From: an uncultured Brevundimonas sp.
Lineage (GTDB): Bacteria > Pseudomonadota > Alphaproteobacteria > Caulobacterales > Caulobacteraceae
Length of the DNA stretch: 37,081 nt
Assembly (NCBI RefSeq): GCF_937870815.1
Contig: NZ_CALMZS010000175.1
Coordinates: 1 to 37,081, forward strand
Direction: 5' to 3'
Made by a program: the position numbers and the translations under genes. Under the pieces are notes generated by a model. That model searched no databases, was not told the DNA's origin, and saw only the letters and a program-made list of their open reading frames with translations. This document shows positions 30,373-37,081 of this stretch, in pieces (position 1 is the stretch's first letter; each line of letters opens with the position of its first letter).

Positions 30373-31884
30373 TCACGCATCCGTGTGCGGAGCGTCGACG
30401 ATCCGGCGGACGGTGGCGACGAGGTCGGCGCGCGGCACCACCACCTGGCCGGGCCGCTCGGCCTTCCAGGCCTCGTTGTCGGCGATCCCCGCGGCCAGGG
30501 CCCGGCCGGCGTCGAGATCCTTGATGGTGACCCGGCCGGCGGCGATCTCGTCGCCGCCGAGGATCACCGCCGCCGGCGCGCCCCGGCGGTCGGCGTATTT
30601 CATCTGGGCCTTCATCCCGGCCCGGCCGAGGTAGAGCTCGGCCGCGATCCCGGCGTTGCGCAGCTCGGCCACGGCGTCGAGATAGTGCTGCATGTCGGCC
30701 TCGGAGAAGACGATCGCCACCACCGGCCCGCGCCCCGCGTCGGCGGCGCCGCGTCCGGCCGCGCGCAGGGCCGAGGCCAGGCGCGACACCCCGAACGAAA
30801 GGCCGGTGGCCGGCAGGCGCTCGCCGGTGAAGCGGGCCACCAGATCGTCATAGCGGCCGCCGCCGACGATCGAGCCGAAGCGCAGGGCCCTGCCCTTGTC
30901 GTCGGTGGTGTCCAGCAGCAGGTCGGCCTCGAACACGGCCCCGGTGTAGTATTCCAGACCGCGCACGATGGTCGGGTCGAAGCGCACCGCCGCCTGGCCG
31001 ACCTTCATGGCCCCCAGGGCGGCGTCGATCGCCGCCAGTTCGGCCAGGGCCGCCTCGCCGGCCGCGCCGATGTCGCCCGACCGGGCCACCGCCTCCAGGG
31101 TCCCGGCCCGGGTCGCCGCGCCGTCCCCGGCCGAGGCCAGGAAGCCCTCGACGGCCCCGATCACCTTCGACGGCAGCCGGGCCCCGCGGGTATAGTCGCC
31201 GGACTCGTCCAGCCGGCCCTCGCCGAGCAGGGCCTGGACGCCGTCCCAGCCGAGCCGGTCGTATTTGTCGATGGCCCGCAGGGCGGTCAGCTTCTGGCCC
31301 GCGTCCCCGACGCCGCCGGCCTCGAACAGGCCGTCGAACAGCTTGCGGTTCGAGACCCGGACCACCGCCTGGTCGGCGCCCAGCCCCGCCGCCCGCAGGC
31401 CCTCGCAGGCCATGGCGATGATTTCGGCGTCGGCCTCGGGCCGGTCCGAGCCGACCGTGTCGGCGTCGCACTGGACGAATTCGCGGAAGCGGCCCGGGCC
31501 GGGCTTCTCGTTGCGCCACACCGGCCCGAAGGCGTAGCGGCGGAACGGCTTGGGCAGGGTCTCCCAGTTCTGGGCGACGAAGCGGGCCAGCGGCGCGGTC
31601 AGGTCGTAGCGCAGCGCCATCCACTCCCCGGCCCCGGCCTCGTCCGGATCGTCCTGCAGGGCGAAGACGCCCTCGTTCGGGCGGTCGGCGTCGGGCAGGA
31701 ATTTGCCCAGGGCGTCGGCGTATTCGAAGGCCCCGGTGTCCAGCGGCTCGAATCCCCAGCGCTCGTAGACGGCGGACACCCGCGCCACCAGCCGGCGCTC
31801 GGCGATCAGGTCGCGGCCGCGCCGGTCGGCGAAGCCCCGGGGGGCGCGGGCTTCGGGGCGTGAGGAGGCGGCGTCTGCGGTCAT
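30373..31884 (-). CDS. hisS: Histidyl-tRNA synthetase
   Basis: The 503-residue class II synthetase charges tRNA-His. Motif 2 is 'PFRRYAFGPVWRNEKPGPGRF' in part, followed by 'EFVQCDADTVGSD'; histidine-specific segments are 'RGLEYYTGAVFEA' and 'GGGRYDDLVARF'; motif 3 is 'GLSFGVSRLASAL'. A C-terminal anticodon-binding domain follows ('VVAIVFSEADMQHYLDAVAELR'). It is longer than the 424-residue E. coli enzyme, as known for alphaproteobacteria whose tRNA-His lacks G-1. The ATG at 31884 was chosen; the frame stays open upstream through the heptamer array, giving a Pro/Ser/Arg-rich stretch without family support. Confidence 0.95.
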   Translation of the reverse strand: MTADAASSRPEARAPRGFADRRGRDLIAERRLVARVSAVYERWGFEPLDTGAFEYADALGKFLPDADRPNEGVFALQDDPDEAGAGEWMALRYDLTAPLARFVAQNWETLPKPFRRYAFGPVWRNEKPGPGRFREFVQCDADTVGSDRPEADAEIIAMACEGLRAAGLGADQAVVRVSNRKLFDGLFEAGGVGDAGQKLTALRAIDKYDRLGWDGVQALLGEGRLDESGDYTRGARLPSKVIGAVEGFLASAGDGAATRAGTLEAVARSGDIGAAGEAALAELAAIDAALGAMKVGQAAVRFDPTIVRGLEYYTGAVFEADLLLDTTDDKGRALRFGSIVGGGRYDDLVARFTGERLPATGLSFGVSRLASALRAAGRGAADAGRGPVVAIVFSEADMQHYLDAVAELRNAGIAAELYLGRAGMKAQMKYADRRGAPAAVILGGDEIAAGRVTIKDLDAGRALAAGIADNEAWKAERPGQVVVPRADLVATVRRIVDAPHTDA

Positions 31885-31898
31885 GCCGCGCTTCTTAG

Positions 31899-32072
31899 AG
31901 GGGCGAGGGGCGAGGGTCGAGGGGCGAGGGGCTGGGGGCTGGGGGCTGGGGCCAGCATCCAGGGGCTGGGCCAGGTCACAGGATGGAGCGCTGGCACGGC
32001 GGCTCGAAATCCGCGGCCCCATCGGCCGGTACCCTGGACCCTAGCCCCTAGCCCCTAGCCCCTAGCCCCTAG
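31899..32072. repeat. Inverted heptamer array 3
   Basis: The left arm (31899-31954) has eight heptamers of the form AGGGGCG, AGGGTCG, AGGGGCT or GGGGGCT. The right arm (32031-32072) has six: ACCCTGG, ACCCTAG and four exact CCCCTAG. The right arm is the complement of the left-arm unit AGGGGCT, so the arms can fold back over a 76-base spacer. The array ends 3 bases before the DUF418 stop codon complement (32076) and begins 15 bases upstream of the hisS start, so it probably lies in the DUF418 3' end and hisS leader. Confidence 0.85.
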
Positions 32073-32075
32073 CCG

Positions 32076-33317
32076 TCAGGCCGCCGCCCTCCGGATCGGC
32101 ACCATCCGGCGGTAGGTCAGGCAGCGCCAGCCCCATTCCAGCGGGCCCATCCGGAACACCGACAGCCACAGCGGCGACCAGATCAGCTGGGCCGCCCAGA
32201 CCGCGCCGATGACCATCCACATCTCGGGCCAGCCGATCTGCCCGTACCAGCCCAGGCCGCGACCGCCGTAGAAGATGGTCGTCATGATCAGGGTCTGGGT
32301 CAGATAGTTGGTGAAGGCCATCCGGCCGGCGCTGGCGAGGGGATACAGGATCAGCTTCAGGCCGAACCGCGCCAGCAGGATCAGGGCGCTGGCGTAGGCG
32401 AGCGACACGAGCGGGGCGAGGAAGGTGTTGGCCGTCTTGCGGCCGGTTTCGAGGAAGGGGAAATCGGCGGCGATGACGGCCGCGGACTCCCGCCAGATCA
32501 GCCACAGGGCGCCCGCGCCGAGGGCGACGGACAGGGCGTAGATCCAGGCGGGCGAGCGTCCGGCCAGGAAGCCCGCCTTGAACAGGCCCATGCCGATCAT
32601 CATCAGTGCGGCCGTGGCCGGCAGGAAGATGACCAGTAAGAAGGGGGCGACGCCGAGCCACTGCTGCATCAGGTGCAGGGTGACCGACAGGGCGTCGCCG
32701 CGAAACGGCGCGATCATCTCCTGAAGCTTGGCCGGATCATCGATCCAGCCCATGCTCTTCATGGCCCCGGCCAGCGCCTCAGGCGGCGCCACGGCGAGCA
32801 TGGATATCAGGCCGACATAGAGGGCCGAGCAGATCACGTTGACCGCGACCCCGACGATCAGCAGACGTCGCGCGCTCCACGACCGCACCAGCATTACGAA
32901 CACCCCGGTCCATGCGTAGAGCAGCAGGATGTCGCCGTACCAGAAGGCGAGGCCGTGGATCAGGCCGAAGATCGCCAGCCAGAACAGGCGCGAGCGCAAC
33001 AGCCTGCCCCGCGCCTTGTCCGAACGCTCACCCCCGATCAGGAAGATCGACGCCCCGAACAGCATCGAGAACAGGGTGCGCATCTTGTCCTGGAAGAAGA
33101 CGTGCATGATCTGCCAGCCCTGCGCCGCCCCGGCGTCGAAGCCGGGCTGAAGCGGCGGATTGCTGGACACGACATGCGGCCAGGCGAAGGACATGGCGTT
33201 GACAGCGAGGATGCCCAGAACGGCCAGGCCGCGCACGACGTCGAGGCTGAACAGGCGGTCGTTGGCGCGCACCGGCGCCAGCACCGGCTGCGGTTGAGGC
33301 GTATCGGCTGCGGCCAT
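32076..33317 (-). CDS. DUF418 family membrane protein (YeiB-like)
   Basis: The 413-residue protein has about ten transmembrane segments. The N-terminal 'LFSLDVVRGLAVLGILAVNAMSFAWP' is the DUF418/acyltransferase-3-like signature, and the C-terminal DUF418 part contains 'PLASAGRMAFTNYLTQTLIMTTIFYG' and 'GPLEWGWRCLTYRRMVPIRR'. Related proteins are thought to move or acylate envelope molecules, but the activity here is unknown. The start is the ATG at 33317. Its stop abuts heptamer array 3. Confidence 0.92.
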   Translation of the reverse strand: MAAADTPQPQPVLAPVRANDRLFSLDVVRGLAVLGILAVNAMSFAWPHVVSSNPPLQPGFDAGAAQGWQIMHVFFQDKMRTLFSMLFGASIFLIGGERSDKARGRLLRSRLFWLAIFGLIHGLAFWYGDILLLYAWTGVFVMLVRSWSARRLLIVGVAVNVICSALYVGLISMLAVAPPEALAGAMKSMGWIDDPAKLQEMIAPFRGDALSVTLHLMQQWLGVAPFLLVIFLPATAALMMIGMGLFKAGFLAGRSPAWIYALSVALGAGALWLIWRESAAVIAADFPFLETGRKTANTFLAPLVSLAYASALILLARFGLKLILYPLASAGRMAFTNYLTQTLIMTTIFYGGRGLGWYGQIGWPEMWMVIGAVWAAQLIWSPLWLSVFRMGPLEWGWRCLTYRRMVPIRRAAA

Positions 33318-33406
33318 GGCGTTTCCCCCACTCAGGCGGGGCGCAGCTTGGCCCCGATGGCGCGCTCGTCATACTGAATTTGCCGTAACGCGGGCCCGGC
33401 GAAGGC

Positions 33407-33976
33407 TCAGTCCGGCTCGCGCTCGCCGATCAGGCCGAGGCGGTCGCGCACCTCCGGCTGGGGCCGGAAGGCGATGAAGGCGGCGCACAGCCCGGCCCAC
33501 AGGGCGTAGCTGACGCCGACCAGCACCGCGACCGAAAGCCCGCCGACGCCGTAGATCAGCAGCGAGGTCTCGCTGCCGCCGACCGCCTCGCCGACATTGG
33601 CCGCGTTGAGCCACTGCAGCACGGACTGGATCACGGCGAACAGCGCCCCCAGGGCGGCCGCCAGCAGGCCGCCGAAGAACATGAAGCGCCAGATGACGCC
33701 GAGCCGGGTCGCCGGCCGGCCGCTGCGCCGGCGCTCCTGGTCCAGCAGCCAGAGGCCGCCGGGCACGGCCAGCAGGCCGACGAACAGCACCATCAGCCGC
33801 CAGTCGACCTCGAGCCCGGGCGCCCAGTGCCTCGGCGGCCACAGCGGCAGGGTGAGGATCAGCGGCGGCCACAGCACGCCGAGCGCGGCCGCGGCCACGA
33901 TGGCGTAAGGCTCGCGCCGCCACGTCACCCGGGTCTGGCCGGGAAAGTCCTCGGGTCTCTCCAGCCGCCGGATCAT
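33407..33976 (-). CDS. Hypothetical four-helix membrane protein
   Basis: The 189-residue protein has four hydrophobic segments (about residues 25-46, 61-78, 97-120 and 143-170) and polar ends. I do not recognise a family. Its ATG overlaps the stop codon of the upstream 3-hydroxyacyl-CoA dehydrogenase gene (ATGA), so it is translated from the same message. That pairing gives no obvious functional clue. Confidence 0.75.
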   Translation of the reverse strand: MIRRLERPEDFPGQTRVTWRREPYAIVAAAALGVLWPPLILTLPLWPPRHWAPGLEVDWRLMVLFVGLLAVPGGLWLLDQERRRSGRPATRLGVIWRFMFFGGLLAAALGALFAVIQSVLQWLNAANVGEAVGGSETSLLIYGVGGLSVAVLVGVSYALWAGLCAAFIAFRPQPEVRDRLGLIGEREPD

Positions 33977-34851
33977 CGGGTCGGGGTCGGCGTATCGCCG
34001 GAATAGTCGTAGAAGCCGCGCCCGGACTTGCGCCCCAGCCAGCCGGCCTCGACGTATTTCACCAGCAGCGGGCAGGGCCGGTATTTGCTGTCGGCGAGGC
34101 CGTCGTAGAGCACGTTCATGATCGCCAGCACCACGTCCAGTCCCATGAAGTCCGCCAGTTCGAGCGGGCCCATCGGATGGTTGGCGCCCAGCTTCAGCGC
34201 CTTGTCGATCGAGGCCACGTTCCCGACCCCCTCATAGAGGGTGTAGATCGCCTCGTTGATCATCGGCACCAGGATGCGGTTGACGATGAAGGCGGGGAAG
34301 TCCTCGGCGTTGGTGGTGGTCTTGCCCAGCGATTCCGCGAAGGCCACGGCGGCGTCGTAGGTTTCCGCCGAGGTGGCGATGCCGCGGACGATCTCGACCA
34401 GCTTCATCACCGGGGCCGGCTTCATGAAATGCAGGCCGATGAACCGCTCGGGCCGGTCGGTGACCGAGGCCAGCCGGGTGATCGAGATCGACGAGGTGTT
34501 CGAGGCCAGCAGGGTGTCGGGCCCGAGGTGGGGGACCAGATCGGCCAGGATCGACTTCTTGACCGCCTCGTCCTCGACCGCCGCCTCGATGACCAGGTCC
34601 GCCCTGGCCGCCTCGGCCAGCGACCGCGCCGGCCGGATCCGGGCCAAGGCGGCGTCGGCCTCGGCCTGGCCGACCAGGCCGCGGGCGACCTGGCGCGACA
34701 GGCTGGCGGCGATCGCCCCCTGCGCCTGCGGCACCCGCTCGGCCGCGATGTCGTGCAGCAGCACGTCATAGCCGCCCGTGGCGACGGTCTGGGCGATGCC
34801 CGCCCCCATCTGGCCCGCGCCGACGATGGCGACTGATCGGATTGTGGTCAT
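33973..34851 (-). CDS. hbd: 3-hydroxybutyryl-CoA dehydrogenase
   Basis: The 292-residue protein oxidises or reduces 3-hydroxyacyl-CoA with NAD(P), as in butyrate or PHB metabolism or phenylacetate breakdown (PaaH-like). The Rossmann loop is GAGQMGAGIA near the N-terminus. Catalytic-domain signatures are 'IGLHFMKPAPVMKLVEIVRG' (with the catalytic His), 'DFPAFIVNRILVPMINEAIYTLYEGV' in part, 'NHPMGPLELADFMGLDV' and 'GRKSGRGFYDYSG'. The ATG at 34851 was chosen because it gives the normal N-terminus 'MTTIRSVAIVGAGQ'; the longer open frame runs through the repeat element. Confidence 0.95.
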   Translation of the reverse strand: MTTIRSVAIVGAGQMGAGIAQTVATGGYDVLLHDIAAERVPQAQGAIAASLSRQVARGLVGQAEADAALARIRPARSLAEAARADLVIEAAVEDEAVKKSILADLVPHLGPDTLLASNTSSISITRLASVTDRPERFIGLHFMKPAPVMKLVEIVRGIATSAETYDAAVAFAESLGKTTTNAEDFPAFIVNRILVPMINEAIYTLYEGVGNVASIDKALKLGANHPMGPLELADFMGLDVVLAIMNVLYDGLADSKYRPCPLLVKYVEAGWLGRKSGRGFYDYSGDTPTPTR

Positions 34852-34978
34852 GAAGTCCGGTGCACTGGCGGGCGCGGGGCCCGATCGGAGCGGCACCCTA
34901 GACGGCCTGCCGGGCGGCGCAAGCGCCGGCCGGCCGCCGCGGCCTCGCGCCGGTCCGTCTGTCGCCCGTCGGTCACGC

Positions 34979-35104
34979 CTAGAGCCTGATCGGTTGAGGA
35001 GGAATCGCTTCGCGATTCCGCCGATGCCGTGAATCAGGCTCCAGTAATGCTGGAGCGAAGATCCGGGTTTGGACGCGATCGCGTCCAAACCGATTTCGCT
35101 CTAG
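34979..35104 (+). mobile_element. MITE-like palindromic element, full copy 2
   Basis: This 126-bp copy is nearly identical to 1621-1748, with the same CTAG ends, modules A and B and the perfect 26-bp palindrome. Differences are few: one base in the inner hairpin (here GGAATCGC / GCGATTCC is a perfect stem; copy 1 has one mismatch) and two fewer bases between the modules. It has three GANTC sites. Its right-hand CTAG (35101-35104) contains the stop codon of yggT. Confidence 0.78.
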
Positions 35105-35406
35105 CCCAGGGTCTGGATCAGGAACGGGGCGCTGATGCGGTTGAACAGTATGCCGAGGAACTGGAGCGTCAGAATGGCCACGATCGGGGTGATGTCCAGC
35201 CCGCCCAGCGGCGGAATGATGCGCCGGAACGGCGCCAGGATGGGGCCGGTCAGGGCGTCGAGGAAGGCGGCGACCTGGTTCACGAAGCGGTTGCGGTGAT
35301 TGATGACGTCGAACGCGAACAGCCAGCTCAGCACGGCCGACAGTATGATCGCCCAGGTCATGAGCGACAGGATTGTGTTGACCAGCCAGACGATGGCGTA
35401 ACCCAT
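35101..35406 (-). CDS. yggT: YggT family membrane protein
   Basis: The 101-residue protein has two hydrophobic regions: '[29 protein letters not shown]' near the N-terminus (in two parts: '[16 protein letters not shown]', '[13 protein letters not shown]') and '[17 protein letters not shown]'. Between them lies '[23 protein letters not shown]', the conserved YggT motif. Members are linked to division, osmotic tolerance or photosystem assembly, with no agreed mechanism. The ATG at 35406 begins MGYAIVWL; a longer frame adds an Arg-rich stretch without support. The stop TAG lies in the CTAG edge of the repeat element. Confidence 0.92.
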   Translation of the reverse strand: MGYAIVWLVNTILSLMTWAIILSAVLSWLFAFDVINHRNRFVNQVAAFLDALTGPILAPFRRIIPPLGGLDITPIVAILTLQFLGILFNRISAPFLIQTLG

Positions 35407-35502
35407 GGACGATGTGCTCCCGCGATGCCGTTCGCTTCTAGCGCGTCGGCCCCGGCAGTCCAAGGCTGGCGCGGAGGTGATGACGACCGGCGCGCAAAGC
35501 CG

Positions 35503-35531
35503 TTGACACCACCGGCCGCCCCCGCCTATGT
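35503..35531 (+). promoter_or_regulatory. Promoter of tRNA-Ala
   Basis: A perfect -35 TTGACA (35503-35508), 17 bases, then CTATGT (35526-35531; or TATGTC with an 18-base spacer). It lies about 26 bases before the tRNA 5' end, the usual position for a stable RNA promoter. Confidence 0.75.
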
Positions 35532-35556
35532 CGCGCCCTCGCCTGAACCCGGAAAC

Positions 35557-35632
<76 letters not shown>

Positions 35633-35902
35633 TTCCTTTACAATTCAACAGTTTGGGAGGTTCTGGCGAAACCTGTGACCCAACGCGCTACACACAGTCT
35701 CCAGAAAACCGTCGAAAAAGCGTGGCTCCACAAGGATTTCTCGCGCCGCAGCCTGCCACACAGACCCGCATCACCAACCGTCTTCACGCTCTCTTGGGCC
35801 GTCGCGACGGTCGCGGTCTAACGGGTCGTCGAAAACACCTGGGCTGATCCTCCGGGGGGACCACCTTCTACCTTCGTCTCCGAGTGCCTCGACACCTGTC
35901 GG
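35633..35902. other. Region between tRNA-Ala and the Fic gene, no gene recognised
   Basis: In these 270 bases I see no convincing coding frame. Base composition falls below that of the rest of the window, and the short open frames on the plus strand resemble nothing I know. An 8-base copy of the tRNA end, GGCTCCAC, recurs at 35724-35731, too short to call an attachment site. The stretch may hold decayed DNA at an island edge. Confidence 0.4.
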
Positions 35903-36994
35903 CTAAATCGTTTGAGCGTTGCCCAGCAGTTCCATGAGGGAGCGATTTATATAGTAGTTGTCTCGCCCCAACTTAACCTTCGTCATCATGCCGATCCGGG
36001 TGAGTTCATCGAGGTATCGGGTAGCAGTTATCCTGCTGACACCCACGTCGCGCTCGACAAAGGCGATCTTGCTGTAGGGATGGCTGAAGATGTTGTTCAG
36101 AAGTTCTTGGCTGTAAATTCGCGGAAGCTCGTTTCGCATCTTGAACTTGATTTCCTGCATCAGGGTGCGAATCCGTTGGACGAGGCGGGTGGTTTGGCCC
36201 GCGGTTTGTTCGACACCCTCCAGCATCCAGAGAATCCACTCTTCCCAGGCGCCACTGTCTCTGACCGCCTGGAGTAGCCGATAATAGTCAGCCTTGTTCT
36301 GATTCACGTATCTTGAGAGATATAGAACAGGGTAATCAAGAAGGCCGGACCGGATGATGTAAAGGATATTCAGGATGCGACCGGTTCTGCCATTCCCGTC
36401 GTAAAAGGGATGTATGGTTTCAAACTGGTGGTGCATGATCGCCATCTTCACCAAGGGGTCTAAGTCACTCATCCCATCGTCGTTCATGAATGCCTCAAGA
36501 TTTCTCATGAGATCGACGATTTCGTCATGGCTTTGGGGGGGAGTGAAGACGACCTCGCCCGTGCGATCATTCTTAAGGGCGGTGCCGGGCAGCTTCCGAA
36601 AACCAGCCTGATTTTCCTCCAATGTGGCCTGGATCGAGAGGATGTCATTGCTGGGAATGAGGCCGGTCTGTCGGACGGCTTGGTAGCCCTCCCGCAAAGC
36701 GCGGGCGTAGCTGTAGACTTCCTTGGCGGCGAGGCTTGCAAAGCGGGCGGCGACCGCATCGCTCCGATATAGGTCGTCGTGGGTCGTGATGATGTTCTCG
36801 ATAGCAGAGCTATCCTTCGCTTCCTGGAGCGATAGCGTGTTGAGGAGGATGCCCTCGTTGGGAACGGAGCTTGCTGCCCCCTTCAATTCCGCCAGCGCGC
36901 TCCGAGCGGCTGCGAGCTTTTTCAGAACGGGCTTGGTTTCGGGGTCGAAACCCAACGGTAGCTTCGGTGGCGTGTAACCTACCAAGGCAGCCAT
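35903..36994 (-). CDS. Fic family protein with N-terminal inhibitory motif and C-terminal winged helix
   Basis: The 363-residue protein is a Fic-domain enzyme, probably an AMP-transferase acting on Tyr, Ser or Thr of target proteins. The catalytic motif HPFYDGNGRTGR spans residues 195-206 (H195 is the base). The inhibitory motif [S/T]xxxE[G/N] occurs in the N-terminal part as S62-SAI-E66-N67, making it class II (self-inhibited through E66). A winged-helix domain follows at about 300-355 ('IFSHPYSKIAFVERDVGVSRITATRYL'), as in the Shewanella SoFic type. Composition is less GC-rich than neighbours (about 45% in the 60 bases from 36301, by hand), so it was probably acquired. No antitoxin-like gene is seen within the window. 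Confidence 0.94.
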   Translation of the reverse strand: MAALVGYTPPKLPLGFDPETKPVLKKLAAARSALAELKGAASSVPNEGILLNTLSLQEAKDSSAIENIITTHDDLYRSDAVAARFASLAAKEVYSYARALREGYQAVRQTGLIPSNDILSIQATLEENQAGFRKLPGTALKNDRTGEVVFTPPQSHDEIVDLMRNLEAFMNDDGMSDLDPLVKMAIMHHQFETIHPFYDGNGRTGRILNILYIIRSGLLDYPVLYLSRYVNQNKADYYRLLQAVRDSGAWEEWILWMLEGVEQTAGQTTRLVQRIRTLMQEIKFKMRNELPRIYSQELLNNIFSHPYSKIAFVERDVGVSRITATRYLDELTRIGMMTKVKLGRDNYYINRSLMELLGNAQTI

Positions 36995-37008
36995 GTCTGA
37001 AATCTCAC

Positions 37009-37057
37009 ATGCATAGGAACGGCGGGTTTTCTATACGCGTTTTTGAAATATGCATAG
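37009..37057 (-). promoter_or_regulatory. Paired ATGCATAG repeats upstream of the Fic gene
   Basis: ATGCATAG occurs at 37009-37016 and 37050-37057, 41 bases apart (about four helical turns), each with the palindromic core ATGCAT. Between them is a possible -10 (TATAGA on the minus strand). The first copy lies 15 bases before the Fic start codon. They may be operator half-sites, perhaps for the winged-helix domain of the Fic protein itself. Confidence 0.4.
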
Positions 37058-37081
37058 AGCCTCCGAGAGAGATGCGCACAT

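Noticed and set aside
36994..37081. CRISPR-like or toxin-antitoxin partner next to the Fic gene
   Set aside because: No repeat-spacer pattern and no small antitoxin frame is visible; the Fic protein carries its own inhibitory motif.

Overview
The window is high-GC, densely packed bacterial chromosome. Gene content points to an alphaproteobacterium of the Caulobacteraceae, most likely Brevundimonas or a close relative. The signs are the long alphaproteobacterial-type histidyl-tRNA synthetase, a CobT-type cobaltochelatase subunit, an HWE/HisKA_2-type kinase, a sigma-EcfG type stress promoter, and short ATGA/GTGA/TGATG gene overlaps. The genus call rests on overall resemblance, not on a database search.

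Layout. Positions 1-6700 hold a small secreted-type protein, an ABC-2 type ATPase with no adjacent permease, a zinc-finger protein, cobT coupled to an esterase-like lipoprotein, and a minus-strand run yqaA - dsbB - coq7. Positions 6800-11560 are a plus-strand run: glyoxalase I, a lipoprotein, a DUF885 protein, a GNAT enzyme, trmD and rplS, ended by a strong intrinsic terminator. Positions 11560-14770 hold a DUF2383 protein, tryptophan 2,3-dioxygenase, a small membrane protein, a PAS/HisKA_2 kinase and a 48-residue ORF. Positions 14860-18712 are a ydbH - ynbE - ydbL operon (AsmA-like inner membrane to outer membrane bridge plus its lipoprotein and periplasmic partners). Positions 19080-24500 hold an M23 peptidase, two glutathione-transferase-fold enzymes, an alpha/beta hydrolase, a small FAH-fold hydrolase, and a stress-type group (DUF883, membrane protein, DUF1328) with a textbook sigma-EcfG promoter. 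Positions 24500-30150 hold a transposase remnant, a TetR regulator, a Kef-type antiporter, an M13 peptidase and DUF3147. Positions 30150-35406 hold a candidate structured leader/small RNA, hisS, a DUF418 protein, a membrane protein, 3-hydroxyacyl-CoA dehydrogenase and yggT. The right end holds tRNA-Ala(CGC) followed by lower-GC DNA with a Fic protein, probably the edge of an island.

Three kinds of non-coding structure stand out. (1) A roughly 126-bp palindromic element is present as two full copies (1621-1748, 34979-35104) and one half copy (13295-13349). It has CTAG-flanked inverted ends, as expected of a MITE moved by an IS630/Tc1-type transposase, and is rich in GANTC (CcrM) sites. (2) Three inverted arrays of heptamers (428-521, 6039-6111, 31899-32072) have different sequences but the same design, and each abuts the stop codon of a minus-strand gene. 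(3) The 226-base gap between hisS and DUF3147 has chained, partly mutually exclusive hairpins ending in a terminator just before the DUF3147 ribosome binding site. No wholly new multi-gene system is evident; these three are the best candidates for undescribed biology here.
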